Shown: in pieces, positions 17,929-27,154 of the stretch
How positions within the stretch are numbered: the stretch's first letter is position 1
How the letters are laid out: the number at the start of each line of letters is the position of its first letter
From: Bacteroidota bacterium
GTDB lineage: Bacteria > Bacteroidota > Bacteroidia > Chitinophagales > BACL12
Direction of reading: 5' to 3'
Assembly (NCBI GenBank): GCA_029571985.1
Contig: JAKQVC010000046.1
Coordinates: 1-56,236, forward strand
Length of the DNA: 56,236 bases
Translations under genes and position numbers: made by a program
Notes under the pieces: model-generated
Databases searched by the model: none
Told to the model about the DNA's origin: nothing
Seen by the model: the letters and a program-made list of their open reading frames with translations, nothing else

Positions 17929-20712
17929 ATGAAATTCAGGATACTCTTAGGGCTCAGCCTTTTATCTACCAGCCTGTTGCAGGCACAGGTCGTTTACACC
18001 GATCCGATTTTCCCCACCCCGGATATACCGGTAACCATATATTTTGATGCTTCGCAGGGTAATGCCGCTTTGATGGACTGCGGTTGTGATGTGTATGCAC
18101 ATACGGGTTTGATTACGGATGAAAGTGATTCGCCGGTTGACTGGCAGATGGTTCAGGGTGTTTGGGGCACAGCAGATCCGGAAGTGTTAATGACATACGA
18201 GGGAGATAATATTTACTCCATTACCTATAGCAGTATTCTTGATTTTTATGGCGCCGCTGTTGATGATATTATTTATCAGATGGCATTTGTGTTTCGCGAC
18301 GCATCAGGCGCAACGGTTGGGCGCTCTGCGGATGGTTCTGATATTTATTATGATGTATATGCTCCTGGTTTAAACGTGGCCATCACAGCTCCCGACGCAG
18401 ACCCTTTAATTGTAGAACCCGGTGATAATATTCATATTGAAGCGTATGCCACTTATGTGGATAGTATGTATTTATATGTTGATGGAATTGAAGTTGCCGC
18501 AGTTGAAGACAGCAGTGTTGTTTATGACCATACTGCCGTGGATTTTGGCGCTTCCGAAATCATAGTAAAAGCCGTGGGCGATGGCGATGTGTTATACGAT
18601 ACCGTACGCTATTTTGTTATTGCGCCGGTGGTTACAGAAGCGGTGCCTGCGGGTTTACATCAGGGGATTAATTATATAGATGATAATACCGTTACGCTCG
18701 TGTTATATGCGCCGTTTAAAAATTACATTTTTGCTGTTGGAGAGCATAGCGACTGGCTGTTGAATGATGAGATTTATATGAAGCGCGATCCGGATGGAGC
18801 AACATGGTGGGTTACACTCAGTGGTCTGGAAGCCGGAAAGGAATATCCATATCAATATTTTATTGATGGGGCATTGTATGTGGCAGACCCGCTCACCGAA
18901 AAAGTGTTAGACCCATGGAATGACGGATTTATTCCGGAAGAAACCTATCCGGATTTAATTGATTACCCGACAGGAAAAGCCAGTGGAGTTGTTTCTGTAT
19001 TTCAAACAGCACAACCGGCATACACCTGGGCTGTGACCGACTTTACACCTGCACCAACAGAAAAATTAGTGATTTATGAATTGTTGATTCGCGATTTTCT
19101 GACCGCACGTAATTATCAAACGCTGACCGATACGCTTACCTATTTAAAAAATATGGGCATAAACGCTATCGAATTAATGCCTATTATGGAATTTGAAGGC
19201 AATGAAAGCTGGGGATATAACCCAAGCTTTTTTATAGCACCGGATAAATATTATGGCACACCGCACGCGTTAAAAACATTTATTGATAGTTGCCACGCGA
19301 ATGGCATTGCGGTTATTTTGGATATTGCATTAAACCACGCCTTTGGCCAGTGTCCTTTGGTGCAAATGTGGTGGGATGCAGAATTAAATGCGCCTGCGGA
19401 TAATTCACCCTATTTTAATCAGGTGCCAACTCATGATTACAATGTGGGCTACGACTTTAACCACATGAGTGCTGCAACCATTCAATTCCGCGACCGCGTT
19501 TTCGCGCATTGGTTAGAGGAATATCATGTAGATGGATATCGCTTTGACTTATCGAAAGGGTATACACAAAATAATACTTTGGGTGATGTGGGCGCATGGG
19601 GCGCTTATGATGCACAACGCATTGCTACCTGGGAAGATATAGGCGGGAAATTGTGGGCGATTAATCCAAACGCTGTTTTAATTCTGGAACACTTTGCGGC
19701 CAATAATGAAGAAGAGGTTTTATCGGATTTTGGATTTTTATTGTGGGGAAATATGAATTACAATTACGCTCAGGGAACAATGGGCTACGGCGGCAGCGAT
19801 TTAGCCTGGGGCAGTTATGTAACACGTGGTTGGAGCAATCCGCATTTAGTTACCTATGCGGAAAGTCATGACGAGGAGCGATTAATGTTCAAAAATCTTT
19901 CTTTCGGAAACACCAACGCAGATTATAATGTAAAGGACCTGAACACAGCATTAAAACGCATGGAACTTGCCGGCGCGTTTTTGTTTACCATTCCGGGACC
20001 AAAAATGCTGTGGCAGTTTGGGGAACTGGGTTATGATTATTCAATAGAATACGGTTGTCGCGTGTGTAATAAACCGGTTCGCTGGGATTATTACGATGTG
20101 CCGAATCGCGAACGCATTTATCAGGTTTGGGGTGAATTGATAAAACTGAAAACCACATATGATGTGTTTAGCACAAATAGCTTTTCATTAAATGTTGCCG
20201 GTTTCGGCAAGCGCATCAGCTTAAACAGTCCGACGATGAATGTTACGGTGCTTGGGAATTTTGATATTAACATGGCCAATGTTATTCCTGCATTTCAGCA
20301 TGTAGGTTGGTGGTATGAATATTTTAGCGGTGACAGCCTTTATGTGAATGATGTAAATGCCAGTATGACGATGATTCCGGGCGAATACAGGTTATATACA
20401 GATGTGCGATTGTCGACACCGGAAATTGTTGATGGTATTAACGATGGTGAAATAATTTCTGCTCAGGATATTCAAGCATGGCCAAATCCAACATCGGGAG
20501 ATGTGCAATTGCTCACGACGTTAAAAACACCATCGTCAGTAAGGGTTCAGATTGTTGATCAAACCGGCGTGCGTGTCCACACGGAAGATTTGGGCGTTCA
20601 GCCTTCCGGCGATTTGTTATATATCTGGAATCAGGATGTGCCGGCCGGATTATATACCATATCAATTACCACCGATAGCGCAAGCGGCGCTGTGCGAATT
20701 GTTCGCTTGTAA
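17929..20712 (+). CDS. T9SS-exported GH13 alpha-amylase family glycosidase
   Basis: A 927-residue secreted enzyme acting on alpha-1,4-linked glucans such as starch or glycogen. A signal peptide (1-19) is followed by N-terminal beta-sandwich domains (about 20-235), a CBM48-like E-set domain (about 240-330; TVTLVLYAPFKNYIFAVGEH) and the GH13 barrel (about 360-760). The four GH13 signature regions are present: DIALNH (465-470), GYRFDLSKG with nucleophile Asp540, ILEHF with acid/base Glu587, and ESHDEE with His647-Asp648. A C-terminal T9SS domain starts at AWPNPTSG (about 850-927), so the enzyme acts outside the cell. No SusC/SusD pair or transporter lies nearby. It converges with the DUF5686 gene, with 4 bp between the stops. 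Confidence 0.93.
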   Translation: MKFRILLGLSLLSTSLLQAQVVYTDPIFPTPDIPVTIYFDASQGNAALMDCGCDVYAHTGLITDESDSPVDWQMVQGVWGTADPEVLMTYEGDNIYSITYSSILDFYGAAVDDIIYQMAFVFRDASGATVGRSADGSDIYYDVYAPGLNVAITAPDADPLIVEPGDNIHIEAYATYVDSMYLYVDGIEVAAVEDSSVVYDHTAVDFGASEIIVKAVGDGDVLYDTVRYFVIAPVVTEAVPAGLHQGINYIDDNTVTLVLYAPFKNYIFAVGEHSDWLLNDEIYMKRDPDGATWWVTLSGLEAGKEYPYQYFIDGALYVADPLTEKVLDPWNDGFIPEETYPDLIDYPTGKASGVVSVFQTAQPAYTWAVTDFTPAPTEKLVIYELLIRDFLTARNYQTLTDTLTYLKNMGINAIELMPIMEFEGNESWGYNPSFFIAPDKYYGTPHALKTFIDSCHANGIAVILDIALNHAFGQCPLVQMWWDAELNAPADNSPYFNQVPTHDYNVGYDFNHMSAATIQFRDRVFAHWLEEYHVDGYRFDLSKGYTQNNTLGDVGAWGAYDAQRIATWEDIGGKLWAINPNAVLILEHFAANNEEEVLSDFGFLLWGNMNYNYAQGTMGYGGSDLAWGSYVTRGWSNPHLVTYAESHDEERLMFKNLSFGNTNADYNVKDLNTALKRMELAGAFLFTIPGPKMLWQFGELGYDYSIEYGCRVCNKPVRWDYYDVPNRERIYQVWGELIKLKTTYDVFSTNSFSLNVAGFGKRISLNSPTMNVTVLGNFDINMANVIPAFQHVGWWYEYFSGDSLYVNDVNASMTMIPGEYRLYTDVRLSTPEIVDGINDGEIISAQDIQAWPNPTSGDVQLLTTLKTPSSVRVQIVDQTGVRVHTEDLGVQPSGDLLYIWNQDVPAGLYTISITTDSASGAVRIVRL

Positions 20713-20716
20713 AACG

Positions 20717-23239
20717 TTAAATATCAAGATTAACACCCACGCGCACACCAAAATTTGGTGCGAGTGGGTTATTGCGATAAGTGAGTCGCCAGATGGCATC
20801 CACCCGAACTAACTTAAATATGTTTTCTACGCCAATGCCCGCTTCCATATAAGGCTTGCCGCCCATGGAGGTGTTGCCGATATAATATGGGGCCTGGTTT
20901 TTTGCAAAATCATTCATTTCCTGATTCCCTTCGCTTAAAGTACCGTAAGCCAGTTTGAATGTGGCCACCTCGCGCAGCTTTAAACGATTTACGTAAGGAA
21001 TTTTATTCAGGAAGAAACCGAAAAAGCTGTGTGTAATCATGACTTCAGCATACGTGTCATTAACGAATTCATATTCGTTCATGAGGTTGAAGTTGTTGTG
21101 GTTCATGAAATACGTTTCATTGCCACGTGGCGATTGCAATAACAGCGTTGGCAAAGTGCCAAAAATTTTCCCCGCACGAATCGTGTAGGAAGTACCGCCA
21201 AAACTGGCAAAGGTTGCGTAGTCCCAAATATTTACCTCCAGCGCTTGATAATTGAAATCGCCACTCAGAAAATCATGAATGCCGCGCTTGTAGTATAGTT
21301 CTATTTTGGGATATTTAGTGCCCAAACTATAGCGGCGATAATTATCAAACATAAAACGCTCGCGGTAAGCAAAGCGCAGTCCCAGACGCAATTCTGTGTT
21401 CGTGATATTGGTTACCAGGCTGTCGTTTCGATTGTAATAAAAAACAGGAAACAGCGGGTGATAAAAAGTATTGCTTAAAGAAATGCTGTTGCTTAAACCC
21501 CAATACCAGTCTTTTGTATATGTCCATTGAAGTTTTTCAATGTCCACTATTTTTTGGGGTGTTTCTTTGCGGCGATAAAATCCGGAAAGTAAATTATCCT
21601 CACCAAATGTTACGTTTTCATTATTCGCAACATCGAGGTCGTTGATGTAAACAAATTTAAATTCCTGCCAGGGCTTTTTCGCGATAACCAAATTCATATC
21701 GGCGCCATGTTTGAATTTTTTATCTTCAAAACCATAGGCCATATAGCCGCCAATGCTGAAACGTTTAGAAATTAAATCGCCGGTTTTACCGCCAACACGT
21801 ATACGCAGGCCTTCTATTTCGTTATTGCTGACCGCATTGGCAAATGGTCCCAGGCGCACATACCCAAGATTCCAGTATCCATACATTAAGGTGTTGTAGA
21901 CATCAACAACCGTCATAAATGACTTTATGTTTTGCAGGCTGTCTACTAATGCATAAACACCCTCTTCGTTGGCATTTAAGGAATCTGGTCTTGTTTGTTG
22001 CCAAAAGGCTTCTTCGTTATTGATAACATCATCTGAATACACAATGTCATCTTTAATATGTTCTACTTCTCGGAAAACTTCCGGACCAATCTGATGATTT
22101 TCGTAAACGGAAGTTCTTCTGCCAATAAAGCTCGTGGAATTTTTGACCGGTAAAAATTCTACCAGCATGCGATCTTCCACCAACACCCATACAGAGTCAT
22201 TTAAATGATCGAAGCGCTGATAAAAATGTGCGCGTTTGCAATAATTAATATTTACGGTGCTGTCGAGCGACATATAGACTTCCTTTACGGCATAGGAGCT
22301 GTCGGCAATCCACATGTAGCCGGAAAAAGTATTTTCCTGTTGTTGTCTGGGATAAAATCGAATTAAATAACAAAAATCATTATCAATCCAGGTTGAATCA
22401 GCTAAATCAACTTTGTAAAAGAAATTCCAGGAGTCGGTAATTGGCGGAATAAAATTTTTATTCAGGAGAAACCAATAATTATCGTAAATATTAAATTGCT
22501 GATAATAATTCCCCAAAATTTGCGAGGCGCTGGCATTGTTTATTCCGCTGGTGCGGCTCGCGTGAATAATTTCTTTTTTTGCTTTTGGATTGCTGCGCTG
22601 ATAATAATCAGAAACGGTTTCAGTTAAAAAGAAGGGGAGGAAATGCGTTTCGTCGCTGGTGGTATCAATATGGTCGAGGATAACCGCATAAGGATTTTCT
22701 TTCCGCTCTTTAACCGATACCGGTTTTTTACTTTGCTTCACCGGATCATCCTCCGCCAACGCTTCCAAATTGCCCATATCAATTTCAATTTTGTTATAGG
22801 AGCGCGTTTTGTAGGCAGAAATATGGTCGGGGTTGTTTTGATCTTTGTGTGCAATTACCTGTCGCATGATGGCTTTTGCCGGCTCCTCACGAACCTTTAT
22901 GACAACGGTATTTAATTCTACATTGCCCGGTTTAAGTGCGATGGTATAATATTGACTCGGTTGATTTGTGATAATGAGGGTGTCGACGGTATAGCCGATA
23001 AATGAGAACAAGACGGTGTCCTGGCCGTAAGGCGCTGCCAGGAAAAATTTTCCGTTTTCGTCCGAAAGGGTGCTGGTCTGGCTATTTTTGAGCACAACGG
23101 TGGTAAAGGGCACCGGATTATGGGTGGATGCATCCGTTACGATGCCGCTTATTGCCCGGGACTGTGCACGAAGCGATGATGCGAAGCAAATACCCCACAA
23201 ACACATTATGAAAACGATGTATACTTTTCCGACCCGCAT
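20717..23239 (-). CDS. DUF5686 outer-membrane protein with carboxypeptidase-regulatory-like domain
   Basis: An 840-residue protein. A signal peptide (1-25) is followed by a carboxypeptidase-regulatory-like (CarboxypepD_reg) domain (about 27-110; ISGIVTDASTHNPVPFTTV), then the DUF5686 body starting with KVREEPAKAIMRQVIAHK and SYNKIEIDMG. The C-terminal half consists of alternating aromatic/polar strands ending in GVRVGVNLDI, as in an outer-membrane beta barrel. The family is widespread in Bacteroidota and looks related to TonB-dependent receptors without a plug; its molecular function is not known. It stands alone, with no SusD-like partner. Confidence 0.88.
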   Translation of the reverse strand: MRVGKVYIVFIMCLWGICFASSLRAQSRAISGIVTDASTHNPVPFTTVVLKNSQTSTLSDENGKFFLAAPYGQDTVLFSFIGYTVDTLIITNQPSQYYTIALKPGNVELNTVVIKVREEPAKAIMRQVIAHKDQNNPDHISAYKTRSYNKIEIDMGNLEALAEDDPVKQSKKPVSVKERKENPYAVILDHIDTTSDETHFLPFFLTETVSDYYQRSNPKAKKEIIHASRTSGINNASASQILGNYYQQFNIYDNYWFLLNKNFIPPITDSWNFFYKVDLADSTWIDNDFCYLIRFYPRQQQENTFSGYMWIADSSYAVKEVYMSLDSTVNINYCKRAHFYQRFDHLNDSVWVLVEDRMLVEFLPVKNSTSFIGRRTSVYENHQIGPEVFREVEHIKDDIVYSDDVINNEEAFWQQTRPDSLNANEEGVYALVDSLQNIKSFMTVVDVYNTLMYGYWNLGYVRLGPFANAVSNNEIEGLRIRVGGKTGDLISKRFSIGGYMAYGFEDKKFKHGADMNLVIAKKPWQEFKFVYINDLDVANNENVTFGEDNLLSGFYRRKETPQKIVDIEKLQWTYTKDWYWGLSNSISLSNTFYHPLFPVFYYNRNDSLVTNITNTELRLGLRFAYRERFMFDNYRRYSLGTKYPKIELYYKRGIHDFLSGDFNYQALEVNIWDYATFASFGGTSYTIRAGKIFGTLPTLLLQSPRGNETYFMNHNNFNLMNEYEFVNDTYAEVMITHSFFGFFLNKIPYVNRLKLREVATFKLAYGTLSEGNQEMNDFAKNQAPYYIGNTSMGGKPYMEAGIGVENIFKLVRVDAIWRLTYRNNPLAPNFGVRVGVNLDI

Positions 23240-23300
23240 ATTTTTCGCAGCATAAAAATACCGATTTCAAACTGGAGTAAAAACCGGCCCTTGTCACATA

Positions 23301-23332
23301 TTGATTGTTCTGGCGCAGATGTGGTAGTTTTG
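23301..23332 (+). promoter_or_regulatory. Putative promoter of the T9SS metalloprotease gene
   Basis: TTG at 23301-23303 and, 21 nt on, TAGTTTTG at 23325-23332 fit the Bacteroidota -33/-7 pair. The -7 element ends 6 nt before ATG 23339. It excludes the longer open frame that begins at 23291. Confidence 0.5.
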
Positions 23333-23338
23333 AAGTAT

Positions 23339-24496
23339 ATGAAAACAGGAATTTCGATTGTCCTGGCAACGCTGTTGCACCTGCAAACAGCCCGTAGTCA
23401 GTCCGCAACCTTTGATATTACCTATGCCGGATTTACACCCGAAGCTGAGGCTGCCTTTGAGTATGCCGCCGATATCTGGAGCACCTATTTAATCAGTGAT
23501 GTGCCAATTAAGGTAAATGCCAAAATGGTTTTTTTATTACCCGGGCAATTAGGTATCACTTTTCCCAATGGTGAAAAAAATTTTTCCGGCGCGCCGTATG
23601 CAGATGTCTGGTATGCATCATGTCTGGCAAATGCAATAACCGGAGTAGAACTAAATCCGGGCGAAGCAGATATTGATGTTTTTTTAAATACTTCTGCAAA
23701 TTGGTATTTCGGAACAGATGGAAATCCGGGTCCAACGCAATATGATTTTGTGAGTACTGTTTTACATGAATTATGTCACGGATTGGGTTTCTTAAGCTTG
23801 GGAAATGTCGAGGATACAACGGGCTCGTTCGGACTTATTTTTGCTGAAAGTTTTGCGCCGCTAGTTACCTCATTTACCTGGCCGGATTTAGATACGCTAC
23901 CAGGGGCATTTGATATGTGGCTGCTTAATAATGCCGATGTTTTGTTAACTACATTAGATAATCCTTCAGCCGGATTAAAAACCGCATTTACTTCAAATGC
24001 AATTTATTTGGAAAGTCCTATGGTGTTAGCCACAAATGGCGAAAGCGGCAGAATTTACGCGCCCTCAACCTTTACGTTAGGCAGCAGTTTGTCGCATTGG
24101 AATGAAGGCACTTATCCTGTTGGTGATCCGAATGAGTTTATGACACCATTTGCTGCCGACGGACATGCGAATCACATACCCGGGCCATTGACACTAGCGG
24201 TTTTGGATGAAATTGGTTGGGAAATTACAGACGGGTTGCCCATAACCAATATTACGGCACCGGCCGCTCCGCTTATGGTATTTCCGAACCCGGCCACAAC
24301 AGGCATTTCATTAAGTGGTGATGCTATGCAGGATGCGGAATCTATTCAAATATTTTCTGCAACAGGAAACAGAATTTTAATCAGTGATGCTACCACAACA
24401 TTATCCATTTCACAATTGCCCGCAGGTTGGTACACGGTTTATGTGCAAACAGCAACAGCGATGTACACGTGCAGATTTACCATCTTGGAACATTAA
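23339..24496 (+). CDS. T9SS-exported zinc metalloprotease-like protein
   Basis: From ATG 23339 this is a 385-residue protein. A signal peptide (about 1-20, MKTGISIVLATLLHLQTARS) precedes a catalytic region with LHELCHGLGFL: His143, Glu144 and His147 form an HExxH zinc site, with a metzincin-like Gly150. The position where metzincins place the third ligand (six residues after His147) is Ser153, not His or Asp, so the third ligand must lie elsewhere. The C-terminal FPNPATTG... segment (about 315-385) is a T9SS sorting domain. It is a secreted protease-like protein of unknown target. It converges with the L,D-transpeptidase-like gene, with no bases between the stops. Confidence 0.82.
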   Translation: MKTGISIVLATLLHLQTARSQSATFDITYAGFTPEAEAAFEYAADIWSTYLISDVPIKVNAKMVFLLPGQLGITFPNGEKNFSGAPYADVWYASCLANAITGVELNPGEADIDVFLNTSANWYFGTDGNPGPTQYDFVSTVLHELCHGLGFLSLGNVEDTTGSFGLIFAESFAPLVTSFTWPDLDTLPGAFDMWLLNNADVLLTTLDNPSAGLKTAFTSNAIYLESPMVLATNGESGRIYAPSTFTLGSSLSHWNEGTYPVGDPNEFMTPFAADGHANHIPGPLTLAVLDEIGWEITDGLPITNITAPAAPLMVFPNPATTGISLSGDAMQDAESIQIFSATGNRILISDATTTLSISQLPAGWYTVYVQTATAMYTCRFTILEH

Positions 24497-25183
24497 TTAT
24501 TTGTCAGGTGCAAATTGGATGAGCACAGGTTTTTTATCTTCCTGCAACCAATAAATTAAACGCAGCATATTTTCTTTCGACATGGCCGTGCATCCCGAAG
24601 TTGGGGCGCCCGGACTTTTCCAGATATGTAAAAAAATACAGGACCCGTTTCCTGCAACAACAGGATCGGAATTATAATCTACCCACACGCCATATTCATA
24701 TTGTGCGTCACGTCGTTGCATGCGTTCGAAACTGGAATAATCTTTTGTCGATACCGTGTCGTCATCTACTAATTGATTGTAATAGACAGAATGCACATCA
24801 TCCACACATAAATCAGAGGTATCAACCTGTTCAAACGGCATGTGTAAATCGGTGAGTGGATGATAACTAAATACGCGGCTTAAATAAAATATTCCTTCCG
24901 GTGAACGCCCATCTCCCTCCTGTTTTCTGCCGGAAGTTGTGCTGTCCGGAGCGAGGCCGTTTCTGCCAACGGTAACCGGAAATGAATCGGCGCACACCCA
25001 GTTTGAATGCTCATTTTCGCGGGACCACAAATACAAAGTGGCTGATGTGCTATCTGGATGAACAGATACAACCTGCACCACCTGCAGGCTATCGGGGAAG
25101 AACCGGTTGTCGGGGGCCTCTTTCTGACTGCAGGATGCGATGATGAGTGCCGGCAGACAGCATATGAGATATAGAAAGCGCAT
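24497..25183 (-). CDS. L,D-transpeptidase (YkuD)-like lipoprotein
   Basis: From ATG 25183 this is a 228-residue protein starting MRFLYLICCLPALIIASC, a lipoprotein signal with Cys at residue 18. The C-terminal half carries the YkuD signature: His186 in FLHIW and the nucleophile Cys198 in TSGCTAMS. L,D-transpeptidases with this fold cross-link peptidoglycan or attach proteins to it. The subgroup with PTxGC instead of the usual SHGC is less well studied, so the exact reaction is uncertain. The frame is open for 34 codons further upstream, but those precede the lipoprotein signal. Confidence 0.82.
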   Translation of the reverse strand: MRFLYLICCLPALIIASCSQKEAPDNRFFPDSLQVVQVVSVHPDSTSATLYLWSRENEHSNWVCADSFPVTVGRNGLAPDSTTSGRKQEGDGRSPEGIFYLSRVFSYHPLTDLHMPFEQVDTSDLCVDDVHSVYYNQLVDDDTVSTKDYSSFERMQRRDAQYEYGVWVDYNSDPVVAGNGSCIFLHIWKSPGAPTSGCTAMSKENMLRLIYWLQEDKKPVLIQFAPDK

Positions 25184-25337
25184 ACGGTTGAAATACACCA
25201 TGTATAAAGTTGGTCTGAAATACGCAATGAAGGTATAGATAGCTGTTGAGCTGGTTAGCTTCCCATCCACAACACAAATGTGCACTGTATGTAATGGTTA
25301 TCGCGAGCCGCATCCGGATTAACATGCCGTTAAGGTG

Positions 25338-25345
25338 TATCTTTG
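25338..25345 (+). promoter_or_regulatory. Putative -7 element (TATCTTTG) 4 nt before the T9SS protein gene
   Basis: TATCTTTG is a full match to TAnnTTTG. The four bases TCTG separate it from ATG 25350. It overlaps the start of the longer open frame at 25335, so the internal ATG is preferred. Confidence 0.5.
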
Positions 25346-25349
25346 TCTG

Positions 25350-26417
25350 ATGAAAACCTTTTACGCCATAGTTGCCCTGATTCTCTCCACGGGCGTCATG
25401 CATGCACAATCTCCCATTGTAGTTGACCAGGATGATATGCCACAGGAAGAGCAAATTTTTCTGATGACAACGGTAACGCCGCTCCTCGAGTTTGATGCGA
25501 CAGAAACCGGAGCCGATTACAATTGGGATTATAGTGATCTGGAGCCGGCTTCGCAGGACACCTCACATTGGGTGGCTGATGACGAAACCGACCCGATTTA
25601 TTTTTTCCTTTGGTTTACCAGCGATATTGCTGAAACAGGCGCATCTGTTTTTAATAACGATTTCGTATCCATTGATGATTTATATAATTTTTATTGGTCG
25701 GATAATGATTATTTTGGATTCAGTGGTTTTGCCGGTAAAATCAGCGACATTCCATTTCCAATCTGGTTTAGTGATCCGGAAATGATTATTGAGTTTCCGG
25801 CTAATTACGGTCAGACGACATCTTCAGAAGTAGATTTTTCTTTTGATATTCCGGATTTGGGTGGATGGTCAGAGTATCGCGAGCGCAGCAACGAAATTGA
25901 TGGATGGGGAACGGTAACAACGCCAACGGGTTCTTATGATGTTTTGCGTCTTGCCAGTGAAATTCTGATTACAGATACATTCTCGTACGATTTCATTTCC
26001 ATTCCTATTCAATATACAACAAAAGAATATCGCTGGATTGCTAAAGAAGAAGGCGTGCCCGTATTACAAATAAATATGCAGGAAATTTTAGGCATTGAAA
26101 CAGTTTCAGCAATAACCTATAAATCGGCTGAGCTTACACCTGTATTTAATCATAACGCACCGGGTTCTACTGCCATCCATATTTCAGGCCCTGCACAGGA
26201 TATATTGCATGCCGTTATTGATATTCAATCTGACGACACTTATACGTTTATCCTGCACGATATCAATGGCAAAAAATTAATGGAGAGTTCCGCGTTTGTG
26301 GCGCAGGGACAATATCAATATACACAATCCGTGCAACAACTGGCAGCCGGTACGTACGTTTTACAGGTAGTACAATCCGGAGTAACAGTTGCGTCATCAA
26401 CTTGTATAATTCAATAA
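25350..26417 (+). CDS. T9SS-exported protein of unknown function
   Basis: From ATG 25350 this is a 355-residue protein. The signal peptide (MKTFYAIVALILSTGVMHAQ) is clear. The acidic, aromatic-rich middle (about 20-270) has no motif I can name. The last 75 residues or so (YTFILHDINGKKLM...LAAGTYVLQVVQSG) form a T9SS type A sorting domain in which the usual PNP start has been replaced by SGPAQD. It is probably a surface or secreted protein. The lipoprotein gene follows after 1 bp, so the two are almost certainly one transcript. Confidence 0.78.
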   Translation: MKTFYAIVALILSTGVMHAQSPIVVDQDDMPQEEQIFLMTTVTPLLEFDATETGADYNWDYSDLEPASQDTSHWVADDETDPIYFFLWFTSDIAETGASVFNNDFVSIDDLYNFYWSDNDYFGFSGFAGKISDIPFPIWFSDPEMIIEFPANYGQTTSSEVDFSFDIPDLGGWSEYRERSNEIDGWGTVTTPTGSYDVLRLASEILITDTFSYDFISIPIQYTTKEYRWIAKEEGVPVLQINMQEILGIETVSAITYKSAELTPVFNHNAPGSTAIHISGPAQDILHAVIDIQSDDTYTFILHDINGKKLMESSAFVAQGQYQYTQSVQQLAAGTYVLQVVQSGVTVASSTCIIQ

Positions 26418-26418
26418 T

Positions 26419-26853
26419 ATGCGAACAACTATAGCATTCATTTTTAGCCTGCTCATTCTCGCAGGATGTACAGAAAAGAAAGAAGAAAAATTACTGCCAA
26501 TTACCAATGAAAATATTTCCGGTGTTTGGAAAGCAAGTCGTTTTGTTAGTACGTTACCCGGATTAACAGAAGAACAGAAAAAAGGTGGTGAACTGGAATT
26601 TTTAAGTAGTGTTTACACCTTGCGCGCTGACCATAGCTTTAATTTAACCAGCGACGCTTATGCAGCAGGCGCAAACGGCAGATGGGAGTTAGATCCCAAT
26701 ACCTATTTACTCAGGATGTCGTATGAAATGGGGGGAGAAAGAGGTGTTGAAGAATTTACTGTTGAAGCATTAAAAGCCGACACGCTTACTTTGCGCATTG
26801 ATATTAAGGATATGAATGCATTTATCCAGCTTAAATTAAGCAGGTCGAAATAA
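26419..26853 (+). CDS. Lipocalin-like lipoprotein
   Basis: A 144-residue lipoprotein: signal MRTTIAFIFSLLILAGC with lipobox LAGC (Cys17). The mature part has a SGVWKASRF start, a central LRADHSFNLTSD segment and a GRWELDPNTYLLRMS segment, the layout of the lipocalin-like lipoproteins common in Bacteroidota. The ligand is unknown. It begins 1 bp after the stop of the T9SS protein gene and ends before a rho-independent terminator, so it closes a two-gene unit. Confidence 0.78.
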   Translation: MRTTIAFIFSLLILAGCTEKKEEKLLPITNENISGVWKASRFVSTLPGLTEEQKKGGELEFLSSVYTLRADHSFNLTSDAYAAGANGRWELDPNTYLLRMSYEMGGERGVEEFTVEALKADTLTLRIDIKDMNAFIQLKLSRSK

Positions 26854-26873
26854 TTCAACCGGCCACAAATAAT

Positions 26874-26902
26874 TGAGCCGCCTAATATGGGCGGCTTTTT
26901 TT
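26874..26902 (+). terminator. Rho-independent terminator after the lipoprotein gene
   Basis: AGCCGCC (26876-26882) pairs with GGCGGCT (26890-26896) and is followed by seven T in all. It lies about 20 nt after the stop at 26853. The remainder of the 300-bp gap up to the YceI gene (26903-27040) holds no credible gene. Confidence 0.85.
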
Positions 26903-27040
26903 ATGCCGCAGATAAGGAACATGCAAACCGATAGAAATGAAGTGCGGCTGAACATGTAGGAGTCATTGGTGCGAGGGCCCGACAGGCGACAGAAACCATC
27001 GTCCCGCCAATGCACTGCGTTTAATTCTACACAGGCCTGA

Positions 27041-27078
27041 ACAAAAAAATAAGCCGGGGAGCCTGAATCTCCCCGGCT
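27041..27078 (-). terminator. Rho-independent terminator after the YceI gene
   Basis: AGCCGGGGAG (27052-27061) pairs with CTCCCCGGCT (27069-27078). On the minus strand the stem is followed by TATTTTTTTG. It lies 76 nt past the YceI stop. Confidence 0.8.
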
Positions 27079-27154
27079 ATTGAAAAACAACCACTACTCT
27101 GAAAATTTTGACCCTTGGGTCGAATATTTACATCGTAAACACTTGAATGTTGAA

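Noticed and set aside
26836-27090. 84-codon minus-strand frame between two terminators
   Set aside because: It spans both terminator hairpins and the end of the lipoprotein gene, with no start signal or motif.
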